A stretch of DNA of 64,000 nt from Geomonas sp. RF6 (GTDB lineage Bacteria > Desulfobacterota > Desulfuromonadia > Geobacterales > Geobacteraceae): positions 761,001 through 825,000 of the forward strand of contig NZ_CP087999.1 of NCBI RefSeq assembly GCF_021044625.1, written 5' to 3'. The notes under the pieces are model-generated. The model saw only the letters and a program-made list of their open reading frames with translations, was not told the origin of the DNA and searched no databases. The position numbers and the translations under genes were made by a program. Of the stretch, positions 1 through 9,288 are shown piece after piece. Positions within the stretch are counted from its first letter, which is position 1; each line of letters starts with the position of its first letter.

Positions 1-2
1 GC

Positions 3-227
3 AGCGCCGACGACGACCTCATGAGTGTCGCGCCGCCAAAAGCCCCGACCGAAGGCCGGTGCGTTCCTCTTGCGACCGGCGCCATGGCGCTTCCGGTCTG
101 CAGGGGAGAGCAGCACAAGGCGGAAGGGTACGAGTACCGCTTCGGGGAAGACGACGCTCCTGAGACGCCCGGGAAGGCAGAGGATACGGAAAAGAGGGAA
201 GAGGAAGAGACTTCGGGTGATGAATAG
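3..227 (+). CDS. C-terminal part of an unrecognised protein cut by the window edge
   Basis: An open frame runs in from the left edge and ends at TAG 225-227. Codons are GC-ending, which suits a real gene, and the tail is very acidic (runs of E and D). An internal ATG at 21 has no clear ribosome site, so I treat this as the end of a longer gene. I do not recognise the family. It could be a chance open frame in GC-rich DNA. Confidence 0.35.
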   Translation, partial: SADDDLMSVAPPKAPTEGRCVPLATGAMALPVCRGEQHKAEGYEYRFGEDDAPETPGKAEDTEKREEEETSGDE

Positions 228-314
228 TTGAAATGGCATGAGGAGTGGTGCATTGGCACGTCCCGCCCAGAGATGGCAGCTGACTCTTTCACAATCACCG
301 ATCGGGAGAGAGAC

Positions 315-527
315 ATGCATGAGGCCATACCCCCCAATGAGGAAGAGCCCGACGTAAGAAAGTGCAGGACCGGGAAGATAGAGGCGAGCTGGCTCAAGAA
401 AGAGCCGCTGGTGTCCCACTGCCTGAACGGCGAGGAGGAGTGCAAGTACGGGATGTCCTTCGCCTACGGCTGCCTCTGCAAGCACCCCCGCCATCTCGAC
501 TTTACCGAAGAGGACGAGGAAGAGTAA
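315..527 (+). CDS. small cysteine-containing hypothetical protein
   Basis: This encodes 70 residues. The frame is open from 228, but ATG 315 follows a GGGAGAGAGA ribosome site at good spacing, so I start there. The protein has four cysteines in its second half (C-x8-C and C-x-C type spacing) and an acidic tail (FTEEDEEE). Soluble, with no signal peptide or membrane segment. I do not recognise the family. It converges with gmhB, whose stop lies about 10 bases away. Confidence 0.6.
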   Translation: MHEAIPPNEEEPDVRKCRTGKIEASWLKKEPLVSHCLNGEEECKYGMSFAYGCLCKHPRHLDFTEEDEEE

Positions 528-537
528 GGTCTCGCTA

Positions 538-1104
538 CTACACCCCTTCCGCCGCGAGTATCGCGTCGGCGGCGGCCAGAAGGTCCTGATAGACCGGGAC
601 CCCCTCAGGAAGCTTCGCCACCTCCTTCTCCCCATAGCCGGTCAGGACGAGCATCGGAGCGCAGCCGGCCTTCAGCCCCGCCTCGACGTCTGCTACCTTG
701 TCGCCGACCATGTAGGAGCGGGGAAGGTCGATGTCCAGGTCGCGGGAGGCCTGCAGAAGCATCCCGGGCAGGGGCTTCCTGCAGTCGCACTCCGTGCGGT
801 ATGCACCGGTGCCGTGCTCCGGGTGGTGCGGGCAGAAGTAGCACGCCGAGATCTTCGCGCCGTAGCTCTCCAGTTCATGCACCATGTGCTGGTGCAGGCG
901 CTCCAGATCCCCCTCCGTGTAGAAGCCGCGTCCGATCCCCGACTGATTCGTCACCACCACGAGGAGAAACCCCGCCTCCTGCAGCCGTTTCAGCGCGAGA
1001 GGGACACCCGGCACCAGCTGGAAGTCCTCCACCCGGCTCAGATACTCCCGCTCGATGTTAATGGTGCCGTCCCTGTCCAGGAACACCGCCCTGTGCTTCC
1101 CCAT
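538..1104 (-). CDS. gmhB: D-glycero-beta-D-manno-heptose 1,7-bisphosphate 7-phosphatase
   Basis: This HAD-family phosphatase removes the 7-phosphate during ADP-heptose synthesis for the LPS inner core. It has 188 residues, the usual family length. The nucleophile motif FLDRDGT is at residues 8-14 (D10 and D12). VTNQSGIGRG follows at about 51-60, the zinc loop ligands are C91, H93, C106 and C108, and the acidic GDK motif is near 135. It lies downstream of gmhA on the same strand, so two heptose steps are adjacent. A perfect 34-bp palindrome sits between them and may separate or attenuate transcription. HisB-N phosphatases are related, but the zinc loop and the context favour GmhB. Confidence 0.93.
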   Translation of the reverse strand: MGKHRAVFLDRDGTINIEREYLSRVEDFQLVPGVPLALKRLQEAGFLLVVVTNQSGIGRGFYTEGDLERLHQHMVHELESYGAKISACYFCPHHPEHGTGAYRTECDCRKPLPGMLLQASRDLDIDLPRSYMVGDKVADVEAGLKAGCAPMLVLTGYGEKEVAKLPEGVPVYQDLLAAADAILAAEGV

Positions 1105-1154
1105 GATCTCCCCTGCTCTATTTCTTGCGGCGGCAGCACTGCAAAAACACCAAG

Positions 1155-1188
1155 ATTCAAGACCTGACCCCGGGGTCAGGTCTTGAAT
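1155..1188. repeat. perfect 34-bp palindrome between gmhA and gmhB
   Basis: Two 17-base arms (starting ATTCAAGACCTGACCCC) pair perfectly with no loop. On the plus strand it is followed by a short T-rich stretch, so it may work as a terminator or attenuator. The core (GACCTGACCCCGGGGTCAGGTC) resembles REP-like intergenic palindromes elsewhere in this window. Confidence 0.7.
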
Positions 1189-1229
1189 TTTAGCTTTTTC
1201 AGCTGCAAGGTGCCTTATGTGGCGATACG

Positions 1230-1808
1230 TCAGGCCGGCGGGGCGAAGAGGGTGCGCTCCACCAGATCGCAGATGATATGAATGAGGGTGATGTGGGTTT
1301 CCTGGATGCGTGGGGTGTTGTTGCTCGGTACCACGACCGGAAGTTCGGCGACCCCTTTCAGCGACCCGCCGTCGCGCCCGAGAAAGGCGACGGTGCGGCA
1401 GCCGCGCTCCTTCGCCTCCTCGAAAGCGAGGCCGACGTTGACGGAGTTGCCGCTGGTGGAGATCCCGAAGACGACGTCCCCCTCCTCGGCAAGAGCCTCC
1501 ACCTGGCGGGAGAAGATGCGGTCAAAGCCGTAATCGTTGCCGATGGCGGTGAGGATGGAGGTGTCGGTGGTAAGGGCAATGGCCGGCAGGCCGCGGCGCT
1601 CCAGCTTGAAGCGGCCGACGATCTCGGCGGCGAAGTGCTGGGCGTCGGCGGCGGACCCACCGTTTCCCATCACCAGGAGCTTCTTCCCCCTGCGGAACGC
1701 CTCCACCAGCAGATCGACTACGGCGGCGACTGCGGGAGCAAGCTCCTGCTCCACCCGCTCCACGAGCTTTCTCTGCTCCGTTAGCTGCGCTACGATCTCC
1801 TCTGTCAT
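1230..1808 (-). CDS. gmhA: phosphoheptose isomerase
   Basis: GmhA converts sedoheptulose 7-phosphate to D-glycero-D-manno-heptose 7-phosphate, the first step of ADP-heptose synthesis. It has 192 residues, as usual. The SIS domain contains [20 protein letters not shown], which carries the family's substrate and metal-binding residues, then [23 protein letters not shown] and a C-terminal [15 protein letters not shown] helix. I start at ATG 1808, which follows a GGAGGCGGGA site. A GTG 12 bases upstream is possible but overlaps that site. Same strand as gmhB and the glycosyltransferase. Confidence 0.95.
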   Translation of the reverse strand: MTEEIVAQLTEQRKLVERVEQELAPAVAAVVDLLVEAFRRGKKLLVMGNGGSAADAQHFAAEIVGRFKLERRGLPAIALTTDTSILTAIGNDYGFDRIFSRQVEALAEEGDVVFGISTSGNSVNVGLAFEEAKERGCRTVAFLGRDGGSLKGVAELPVVVPSNNTPRIQETHITLIHIICDLVERTLFAPPA

Positions 1809-1850
1809 TCCCGCCTCCACCTCTTGTAGTGCTCCATTGCAAAAATCTAG

Positions 1851-2873
1851 TTATGTCTCCGGGTAACCGGCCCGTATCCGCTCCGCCAGCTCCGTGAAGG
1901 GGAGATACGGATCCCCCCACGGGAAGGGTATCCCGTCGACGGCGGCCACCGACACGATCCCGGGGCAGGCTGCCACGATCTCCCGGTACACCCGCCCCTG
2001 CCGCGCGATCGTGCAGAAGCGGGGGAGCGGCACCAGCCGGATGTTCTCGTGCAGGAAGAGCCCTCCCCCTTTCGCACCGTGGTACAGCGCCTTCGGCAGG
2101 AGGACCCAGTAGCGGTCCCCGTGCCGTGCCCCCTTCAGGAGCACCTCCAGCTTGTGCCGCAGGAGTGTCGCGTCGGTCCCGTCCGGGAGGTGGACACAGT
2201 AGCTCCGGCCGGTCCCCCACCGTTCGGTAAAGAGGGAGATGGAGCGCTGCAGCGCCTCGTCGCGCCTTTTCTGCGAGCCGAGCCGCACCTCCTCCTCGCA
2301 CAGCACCTGCGGCGAGGGGACGGCATAGGTGAAAAAGCCCGCAGCGCAGGCGCGCCGGGTGTAATCCTTCAGACACCAGGAGCCGTCATCCATCCCTTCG
2401 TCGAACCCTTGGCAGGCAAGATACGCCTCCCGGGTGATCACCATGGCGCAGAAGGAGCCGGATTCCATCTCCAGCGGCTCCCGGGGGAGCTCGGCGCGCT
2501 GATTCGACAGGCTCGGCACCAGTATCCCTGCATCCGGGTGCGCCTCCGCAAAGGCGAGAAGCGGCTCGAACCACCCCGGAGGGACGAGCGACCCGCTGCG
2601 AACGAGCGCGAGGTACGGTGCCTCGCAGTGGGCGAGCCCGCGGTTTGCGCTCCGCACGAAGCCGATGTTGTGGTCGTCGTGCAGAAGAAGCGCGTTCTCC
2701 TCGAGGGAATCGGCGAGCTCCTGCAGGATCCGCTCCGTCTCCCGGTCGCTCCCGGAGTCCACCATGACGATGCGGGCACCGGGGGTGTAGCTGATCAGGT
2801 TGACCAGGCAGTTGCGTGTCTCATTGGGCCGATTCCAGATCGGCACCACGATGTCAATCGTCGCAGATGTCAC
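1851..2873 (-). CDS. family 2 glycosyltransferase
   Basis: This probable GT-A enzyme transfers a sugar from a nucleotide donor. The N-terminus IDIVVPIWNRPNETRNCLVNLI is the classic GT2 opening, followed by VMVDSGSDRET (the aspartate that contacts the nucleotide) and HDDHNIGFVRSANRGL. The C-terminal third (about 100 residues) is not a standard GT2 part and ends near LAERIRAGYPET. The frame stays open to 2999, but that extension is Pro/Ser/Arg-rich with atypical codons. I place the start at GTG 2873, with moderate certainty. Its place beside gmhA and gmhB suggests LPS core assembly, which is inference. Confidence 0.8.
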   Translation of the reverse strand: MTSATIDIVVPIWNRPNETRNCLVNLISYTPGARIVMVDSGSDRETERILQELADSLEENALLLHDDHNIGFVRSANRGLAHCEAPYLALVRSGSLVPPGWFEPLLAFAEAHPDAGILVPSLSNQRAELPREPLEMESGSFCAMVITREAYLACQGFDEGMDDGSWCLKDYTRRACAAGFFTYAVPSPQVLCEEEVRLGSQKRRDEALQRSISLFTERWGTGRSYCVHLPDGTDATLLRHKLEVLLKGARHGDRYWVLLPKALYHGAKGGGLFLHENIRLVPLPRFCTIARQGRVYREIVAACPGIVSVAAVDGIPFPWGDPYLPFTELAERIRAGYPET

Positions 2874-3005
2874 GCGGGATCTCGTAATGAGCGGGCGCCG
2901 CCGGTTTCCGGATGGTTGCGGCATGGAGCCGGAGGTGCCGCTGCCGGAGGGGGGCAAGGGGCGGGACGCGGAAGGGGGGAGTGGCGCCCCCCTCCGCATC
3001 CGGGA

Positions 3006-4106
<1,101 letters not shown>

Positions 4107-4280
4107 TCACGATAGCAAAAAGGGTTATCCCTTGCAAGCGAGAAAACCCCGCAACCCCCCGTCGGAGACGGTTTCCCGCTCATTCTATTGTTGCTTTTGC
4201 AATTCACTTATATTAGTATCGCCCACTATTCTTTTTGAAGGATTGCATTAAATCTGACCGGTTAAAGGAGTCGAAACTGC

Positions 4281-5861
4281 ATGCTCGGGATAATGAGGAA
4301 GTACAAACAGTCCATACTGATAAAAGTCGTCTTCGGGGTGATCGTCCTCTCCTTCATCGGCACCATCTTTCTCGTCTGGGGCAGGGGTGACAAGGGGACC
4401 GGACCGTCCGATTACGCAGCAAAGGTAAACGGCACGAAGATCAGCCTCGAGAGCTTCCAGCGGAGCTACTACCGCACCAGGGGGATCTACGAGCAGCTAT
4501 ACGGCCGCTCCCTGACCCCCGAGATGGAAAAGCAGATGGGGATCAAAAAGCTCACCATCGACTCCCTCATTGATAACGAGCTGGTCCGCGAGGCCGCGGA
4601 CGACATGGGGATCAAGGTCAACAAGAAGGAGATCCAGGCGGCCATCGAGGGGATCCCGGCCTTCCAGAAGGACGGCGCCTTCAACTTCGAGCTGTACAAG
4701 CAGACGCTGAAAGCAAACCGCCTCACTCCGCGCGCCTTCGAGGATGCGACGGAGGAGGAGATCCTCGTCAACAAGACCCGCGACAAGATAAAGGAGTCCG
4801 CGAAGCTCACCGACCAGGAGCTCCTGCAGGCGTACAAGAAGCAGAACGACAAGGTGGACCTGCAGTACGTCTCCTTCTCCCCCGCCGACGTCAGGGGCGA
4901 GGTGAAGCTTTCCGACCAGGAGCTGAACAGCTACCTCCAGTCGCACGAGGCGGAGTTCAAGACCCCGGAAGAGGTCTCCATCTCCTATACCGTCGTCTCC
5001 CCGGCGAAAGTGGCCTCTGGCGCCGCTGTCACCGAGGAGGAGGCGCAGACCTTCTACCAGAAGAACATCGACCGCTACCAGGGCAAGGGTGGCATCCTCC
5101 CCTACGCCGAGGTGAAGGAGCAGGTAAAGGCAGACGCCCAGAAGCAGAAGGCGGCGAAAGAGGCGTACGAGAAGGCAGCTGACACGGTGAACAAGTTCAA
5201 GGGGAACGCCGACATTGCCGCTGCCGCGGCAGCGCTCGGCTCCACCGTGGAGAAGACCGCGCTTTTCACCGCGCAGGCGCCCCCCCCGGCTCTCGCCGGC
5301 GAGGCCGACGTCGTGAAGCGCGCCTTCATGCTGAAGCAGGGGGATCTCGGCGGTCCGGTGGAGACGCCGAAGGGGATCTACCTCGTAAAGGTGCTGGAGA
5401 AGCGCCCCCCCGCGGTCCCGCCCCTGGCACAGATCCGGGACGCTGTAGCGAAGAAGGCGACCGACGCGAAAGCCGCGGAGCTCGCCCAGAAGAAAGCGCA
5501 GGAGGCTGCCGCCGCCTTTGCCAAGGGTAACGTAGCAGGCGCCAAGGAAACCGGAAACTTCGGCTACGCCGCGACCGGCGCCATACCGCAGATCGGCACC
5601 TCCCCCGCACTGATGGAAGAGGCCTTCAGCCTGACCGCCGCCGCCCCGGCAGCGAAGGAGCCGTACAAGATCGGCGATCGCTGGTTTGCGGTGAAGCTCA
5701 AGGGGAGGGTCGAGGCCCCCACCACCGACTTCCCGGTGAAGAAGGAGGCCCTCAAGAAGGAACTCCTCCCGAAGAAGCAGCAGGAGGCAGTGGAGAAGTG
5801 GCTGAAGGAGCTGAGGGCGAAGGCGAAGATCCAGATCAACCCGGCGATCGTCGCAGAGTAG
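4281..5861 (+). CDS. PpiD/SurA-like periplasmic peptidyl-prolyl isomerase
   Basis: This is a membrane-anchored periplasmic folding factor of 526 residues. One transmembrane anchor lies at residues about 14-33 (ILIKVVFGVIVLSFIGTIFLVWG). A SurA N-like helical chaperone region follows (VNGTKISLESFQRSYYR, then SLIDNELVREAADDMGI), a parvulin-type region lies around 255-375, and the C-terminus is Lys/Ala-rich. A full set of parvulin catalytic residues is not obvious, so it may act mainly as a chaperone. The start follows TTAAAGGAGTCG. It is transcribed divergently from mreB across a 230-bp gap. PpiD is usually about 620 residues, so this is shorter. Confidence 0.85.
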   Translation: MLGIMRKYKQSILIKVVFGVIVLSFIGTIFLVWGRGDKGTGPSDYAAKVNGTKISLESFQRSYYRTRGIYEQLYGRSLTPEMEKQMGIKKLTIDSLIDNELVREAADDMGIKVNKKEIQAAIEGIPAFQKDGAFNFELYKQTLKANRLTPRAFEDATEEEILVNKTRDKIKESAKLTDQELLQAYKKQNDKVDLQYVSFSPADVRGEVKLSDQELNSYLQSHEAEFKTPEEVSISYTVVSPAKVASGAAVTEEEAQTFYQKNIDRYQGKGGILPYAEVKEQVKADAQKQKAAKEAYEKAADTVNKFKGNADIAAAAAALGSTVEKTALFTAQAPPPALAGEADVVKRAFMLKQGDLGGPVETPKGIYLVKVLEKRPPAVPPLAQIRDAVAKKATDAKAAELAQKKAQEAAAAFAKGNVAGAKETGNFGYAATGAIPQIGTSPALMEEAFSLTAAAPAAKEPYKIGDRWFAVKLKGRVEAPTTDFPVKKEALKKELLPKKQQEAVEKWLKELRAKAKIQINPAIVAE

Positions 5862-5900
5862 CTCCGGCTCGCGCGAGACAGGCAGACGTTGTAAACTTTC

Positions 5901-5932
5901 AAAGGTGAAGGGGTACCATTCCCTTCACCTTT
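5901..5932 (+). terminator. hairpin after the PpiD-like gene
   Basis: A 12-bp stem (AAAGGTGAAGGG with CCCTTCACCTTT) and an 8-base loop are followed by a T-rich stretch. It probably ends the 4281-5861 transcript ahead of purC. Confidence 0.6.
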
Positions 5933-5972
5933 CATTTTCCAGGCACCTTTTTCAACTGAAGGAGAAAAGACC

Positions 5973-6863
5973 ATGACCATGCCGGTGCTCACCACCGACT
6001 TTCCGGGGCTCAAGCTTGCAGCGCGGGGGAAAGTGCGCGACATCTACGATCTGGGGGAGGCGCTTCTCATCGTCACCACCGACAGGATCTCCGCCTTTGA
6101 CGTCATCATGAACGAGGGGATCCCGCACAAGGGGTACGTGCTGACCCAGATCTCCGCCTGGTGGTTCCGCCAGATGGAAGGGATCATCAAAAACCACATC
6201 ATCTCCACCGACGTCGCCGACTTCCCCGCCGAGTGCCAGCCGTACGCAGAGACGCTCGCCGGCCGCTCCATGCTGGTGAAGAAGGCAAAGCCGCTGGCGG
6301 CGGAGTGCATCGTGCGCGGCTACCTCTCCGGCTCCGGGTGGAAGGACTACCAGAAGACCGGCTCGATCTGCGGCATCCCGCTGCCTGCGGGGCTGAAGGA
6401 GTCGGACCGCCTCCCGGAACCGCTCTTTACCCCCTCCACGAAGGCGGAGCTCGGCTCCCACGACGAGAACATCTCCTTTGAGCAGATGAGCGAGCTGTGC
6501 GGGGCGGAAATCTCCCAGAAGGTGAAGGACGTGACTCTGGCGATCTACAGCAGGGCGCGTGAGATCGCGGACGGCAAGGGTATCATCATCGCCGACACGA
6601 AGTTCGAGTACGGCATCTTCGAGGGGGAGCTCATCATCATCGACGAGTGCCTCACCCCCGACTCCAGCCGCTTCTGGCCGAAGGAGAGCTACCAGCCGGG
6701 CGGGCCGCAGCCGTCGTTTGACAAGCAGTTCCTGCGCGACTACCTGGAGACGCTGGACTGGAACAAGACCGCGCCGGCCCCCCCCCTCCCGGAGGAGATC
6801 GTGCGCAAGACCTCCGAGAAGTACCTGGAGGCGCTGGAAAAACTGACCGGCCGCACCCTGTAA
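5973..6863 (+). CDS. purC: phosphoribosylaminoimidazole-succinocarboxamide synthase
   Basis: PurC (SAICAR synthase) joins CAIR and aspartate using ATP in purine synthesis. It has 296 residues, matching the longer bacterial and yeast-like form. Motifs: [26 protein letters not shown] near the N-terminus, [32 protein letters not shown] and the C-terminal [32 protein letters not shown]. The ribosome site is AACTGAAGGAGAAAAG. It appears to be a single-gene unit, with a hairpin on each side. Confidence 0.97.
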   Translation: MTMPVLTTDFPGLKLAARGKVRDIYDLGEALLIVTTDRISAFDVIMNEGIPHKGYVLTQISAWWFRQMEGIIKNHIISTDVADFPAECQPYAETLAGRSMLVKKAKPLAAECIVRGYLSGSGWKDYQKTGSICGIPLPAGLKESDRLPEPLFTPSTKAELGSHDENISFEQMSELCGAEISQKVKDVTLAIYSRAREIADGKGIIIADTKFEYGIFEGELIIIDECLTPDSSRFWPKESYQPGGPQPSFDKQFLRDYLETLDWNKTAPAPPLPEEIVRKTSEKYLEALEKLTGRTL

Positions 6864-6871
6864 ACGACGAC

Positions 6872-6895
6872 GCCCCGGCGCGCCCGCGCCGGGGC
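6872..6895 (+). terminator. GC-rich hairpin after purC
   Basis: An 11-bp stem (GCCCCGGCGCG with its complement) and a 2-base loop begin 8 bases after the purC stop. It lacks a strong T-run, so efficiency is uncertain. Confidence 0.55.
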
Positions 6896-6944
6896 CCCCT
6901 CCCGAAAGAACGCCACACCGATCCCGCTTCCAGCAGAGGTCCCC

Positions 6945-7565
6945 ATGACTCACACCCTCGCAGCCGCACTCCTTTCCGCCGCGCTTCTCGCCCCCCCGCA
7001 GGAGATCCCGGTCGCCCGCTTCAGCGCCGGCGACCTTACCGGCTGGACCGAGAAGGTGCACAAGGGGCACACCACCTACCTCCTGGAGAATGCGGCCCTC
7101 GTCGCGCACGCAGCAAAAGCAGGCTCCGGCCTCGTGAAGAAGCTCGCCGCCGACCCGAAGAAGTACCCGCGCCTTACCTGGAGCTGGAAGATCGAGCAGA
7201 CGCTGAAGGGTGAGGACATCCGCCTGAAGAAAGGTGACGACTTCGCCGCCCGGGTGTACGTCATCTTCCCGCGCACCTTCTTCTGGAGGATGCGCGCCAT
7301 CAACTATGTGTGGGCGGGGAAGATGCCGAAGGGTTCGGAGGCGAAAAGTCCCTACACCGCGAACTCGGTGATCGTGGCGGTGGAAAGCGGCGACGAGAAG
7401 GCGGGAACCTGGGTAAGCGAGGAGAGGAACGTCTACGAGGACTACAAGAGGATCTTTGGTGAAGAGCCCCCCCAGATCGGGGGGGTGGCCATCATGACCG
7501 ATACGGACGACACCCAGTGCGACGCGACCGCCTGGTACGGCGACATCGCACTGCACGCACCCTGA
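6945..7565 (+). CDS. DUF3047 family exported protein
   Basis: This encodes 206 residues with an N-terminal signal-like segment (LAAALLSAALLAPPQ). The family pattern is visible: RFSAGDLTGWTEKVHKGHTTY, YPRLTWSWKIEQTLKGEDIRLKKGDDFAARVYVIFPR, then INYVWAGKMPKGSEAKSPYTANSVIVAVESG and a C-terminal DDTQCDATAWYGDI. DUF3047 proteins are predicted beta-sandwich proteins of unknown function. It starts 81 bases after purC and converges with the YtxH gene at 7574. Confidence 0.85.
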   Translation: MTHTLAAALLSAALLAPPQEIPVARFSAGDLTGWTEKVHKGHTTYLLENAALVAHAAKAGSGLVKKLAADPKKYPRLTWSWKIEQTLKGEDIRLKKGDDFAARVYVIFPRTFFWRMRAINYVWAGKMPKGSEAKSPYTANSVIVAVESGDEKAGTWVSEERNVYEDYKRIFGEEPPQIGGVAIMTDTDDTQCDATAWYGDIALHAP

Positions 7566-7573
7566 CGGGGGGG

Positions 7574-7933
7574 CTAGAGCATCTTCGACAGCCGCGCCCT
7601 CTCCTTCTGGAGGCGTGCCTCCCCTTCTTCCATCGCCTTCAGGAGCTCCTTCTTCGCCTTGTACCCCATGTCCCGCCCTTTCTCCAGAATCTCGGAGGCG
7701 CGTTCCCCCACCATCTCCACCACCTCGCTCAGGTTCTGGGAGAAGTCGTCGACGGCCTGCTCCGTGCGGCGCCGCGCCTTCTTTGCACCGCGGGTGATAC
7801 CCCTGCGGGTCTTCTCACCGCTTTGCGGCGCGTACAGAAGAGCCACACTCGCCCCGAGTATCCCGCCGGCCAGGAGCATGAGCGCTCCCACCATGACCTT
7901 GTTGTCTTTGTTCTCTTTTTCCTGTTCCGACAT
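7574..7933 (-). CDS. YtxH-domain small membrane protein
   Basis: This encodes 119 residues. One N-terminal membrane helix (VMVGALMLLAGGILGASVALLYAP) is followed by QSGEKTRRGITRGAKKARRRTEQ and a long charged amphipathic region likely to form coiled coil. This GxxxG helix plus P-x-SG layout defines YtxH/gas-vesicle-like general stress proteins, whose molecular role is unclear. ATG 7933 follows a GGGGGG-rich site. The frame is open to 8167 but that part crosses a repeat and looks non-coding. A second YtxH gene lies at 11635-11880. Confidence 0.85.
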   Translation of the reverse strand: MSEQEKENKDNKVMVGALMLLAGGILGASVALLYAPQSGEKTRRGITRGAKKARRRTEQAVDDFSQNLSEVVEMVGERASEILEKGRDMGYKAKKELLKAMEEGEARLQKERARLSKML

Positions 7934-8111
7934 GGTTGCACCCCCCATTAAAGGTTTTTTTACCTGAGCAAGCATACCGCAAAGGCGCCGGATGAAAAGG
8001 TAATCGGGAGAAATGAAGAATGACGCGGCAGGAACGACTCCGTCCCACCATCTCAGCACAAATGCCTGGTTGCGGGGGACGAGACAGATGAAAGCTGAGC
8101 CGTCGGCAGCG

Positions 8112-8215
8112 CGTCCCTCCCCTTTCAAGGGGGAGGACAGGAGGGGGATGGGGTCGACGCTCACCATCCCTCAACCCCATCCCCACCCTGTCCCTCCCCT
8201 TGAAAGGGAGGGGAC
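8112..8215. repeat. long imperfect inverted repeat in the 7934-8336 gap
   Basis: Arms at about 8112-8153 and 8175-8215 are near-complementary. Each carries a smaller palindrome built on CCCTCCCCTTTCAAGGGGGAGG. A transcript across it could fold into one long hairpin or two short ones. The rest of the 400-bp gap holds no gene that I can support, apart from a terminator at its right end. Confidence 0.75.
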
Positions 8216-8272
8216 GCCTGACTCACGAATGAACACGTCCATTTGTCACGGTGCCTCTTCATCTCAACGCAA

Positions 8273-8306
8273 AAGCGCCCCGACGGGACATGCCGCCGGG
8301 GCGCTT
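8273..8306 (-). terminator. terminator of the TPR gene
   Basis: A 10-bp stem (AAGCGCCCCG with its complement) and a 14-base loop are followed on the minus strand by TTTTG. It lies about 30 bases beyond the stop of the TPR gene at 8337. Confidence 0.75.
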
Positions 8307-8336
8307 CTATACCTGTGATAAAGAGATGGAGCGGCT

Positions 8337-9131
8337 CTAGCCGCGCATCTCCTCCTTCAACCCTTCCACCACCGCCTTCACCTCCGAGATCATCTCGGCG
8401 GCCTGCGGGGAGCGCTCCTTTTTCAGGTACATCTCGAAGTAGGCGATCGCCTCTCCGATCCGCTCCTCGTCGATGCAGATGTTGCCGAGGGTGAGGTAGC
8501 TCATGGTGAAGTCCGGATCGAGCCGCACCGCCTCCAGCGTCTCCCGCTCGGCAGCCTCCAGGTCGTCCATGTCGTAGTACAGCTCGCCGAGGTTGAAGCG
8601 TGCCGTGGCATCCGCCGGGTCGAGCTCGATCCCCTTCTGGTACGCGGCAATCGCCTTCTCGTTTTCCCCGAGGCCATAGTACAGGTCCCCGAGGGCGTTC
8701 AGGGCGAAGACGTTCCCCGGGTCGAGCGAGAGAGCCTGCTCGAACGACCTCAGCGCGTCGTCGACCCGCTCCAGCGCGTTGTACACGAGCCCCATGCTGA
8801 CGTAGCCGTCGCACTCCTGCGGTTTCAGCTCCGTGACCTTGCGGTAGCAGGCAAGGGCGTCCTTGTGTTTCCCAGCCTCGAAATAGATGTCCCCAAGCGC
8901 CGTGAGCCCCTCCACGTCCTCCGGGGCGCGGGTCAGCCCCTTCTTCAGGACCTCGATCGCCTCGTCGGTCTTGCCGTTTTCGGCGAGTGCCTCCCCCAGG
9001 TAGAAGTACCCCTCCGGGTTCTCCGGCTCTATCTCCAGGCATTTTCTGAAAGCCTCGGCGGCCTTGGCGTACGCGCCCTCTTCAAGTTGCGCGATCCCCT
9101 GCGCCAGTGCCTCATCGAAACTCATTCCCAT
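8337..9131 (-). CDS. TPR-repeat protein
   Basis: This encodes 264 residues made almost entirely of tetratricopeptide repeats. About six tandem 34-residue units are visible, for example AFRKCLEIEPENPEGYFYLGEALAENGKTDEAIEVL, with W/Y-G-A-P positions conserved. No signal peptide is seen, so it is probably a cytoplasmic scaffold. The start is ATG 9131 after TTTTGGAGGGG. ATG 9125 is nearly as good. Upstream codons of the open frame to 9350 overlap the ptsP promoter region and look non-coding. It is divergent from ptsP. Partner unknown. Confidence 0.85.
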   Translation of the reverse strand: MGMSFDEALAQGIAQLEEGAYAKAAEAFRKCLEIEPENPEGYFYLGEALAENGKTDEAIEVLKKGLTRAPEDVEGLTALGDIYFEAGKHKDALACYRKVTELKPQECDGYVSMGLVYNALERVDDALRSFEQALSLDPGNVFALNALGDLYYGLGENEKAIAAYQKGIELDPADATARFNLGELYYDMDDLEAAERETLEAVRLDPDFTMSYLTLGNICIDEERIGEAIAYFEMYLKKERSPQAAEMISEVKAVVEGLKEEMRG

Positions 9132-9288
9132 ATCCCCTCCAAAAGCGCCGTTCCTGGCTATCTCGGCGGCAACTATACCAGAGAATGCGCCGCGTTGACA
9201 ACAGGAGAGCGTGCCGGTCCCAATAAATTGTTTCACATTCGGCAGAGCTTCACTATACTGTGGAAAATTCAGGGAGCGAGGTGGGGAA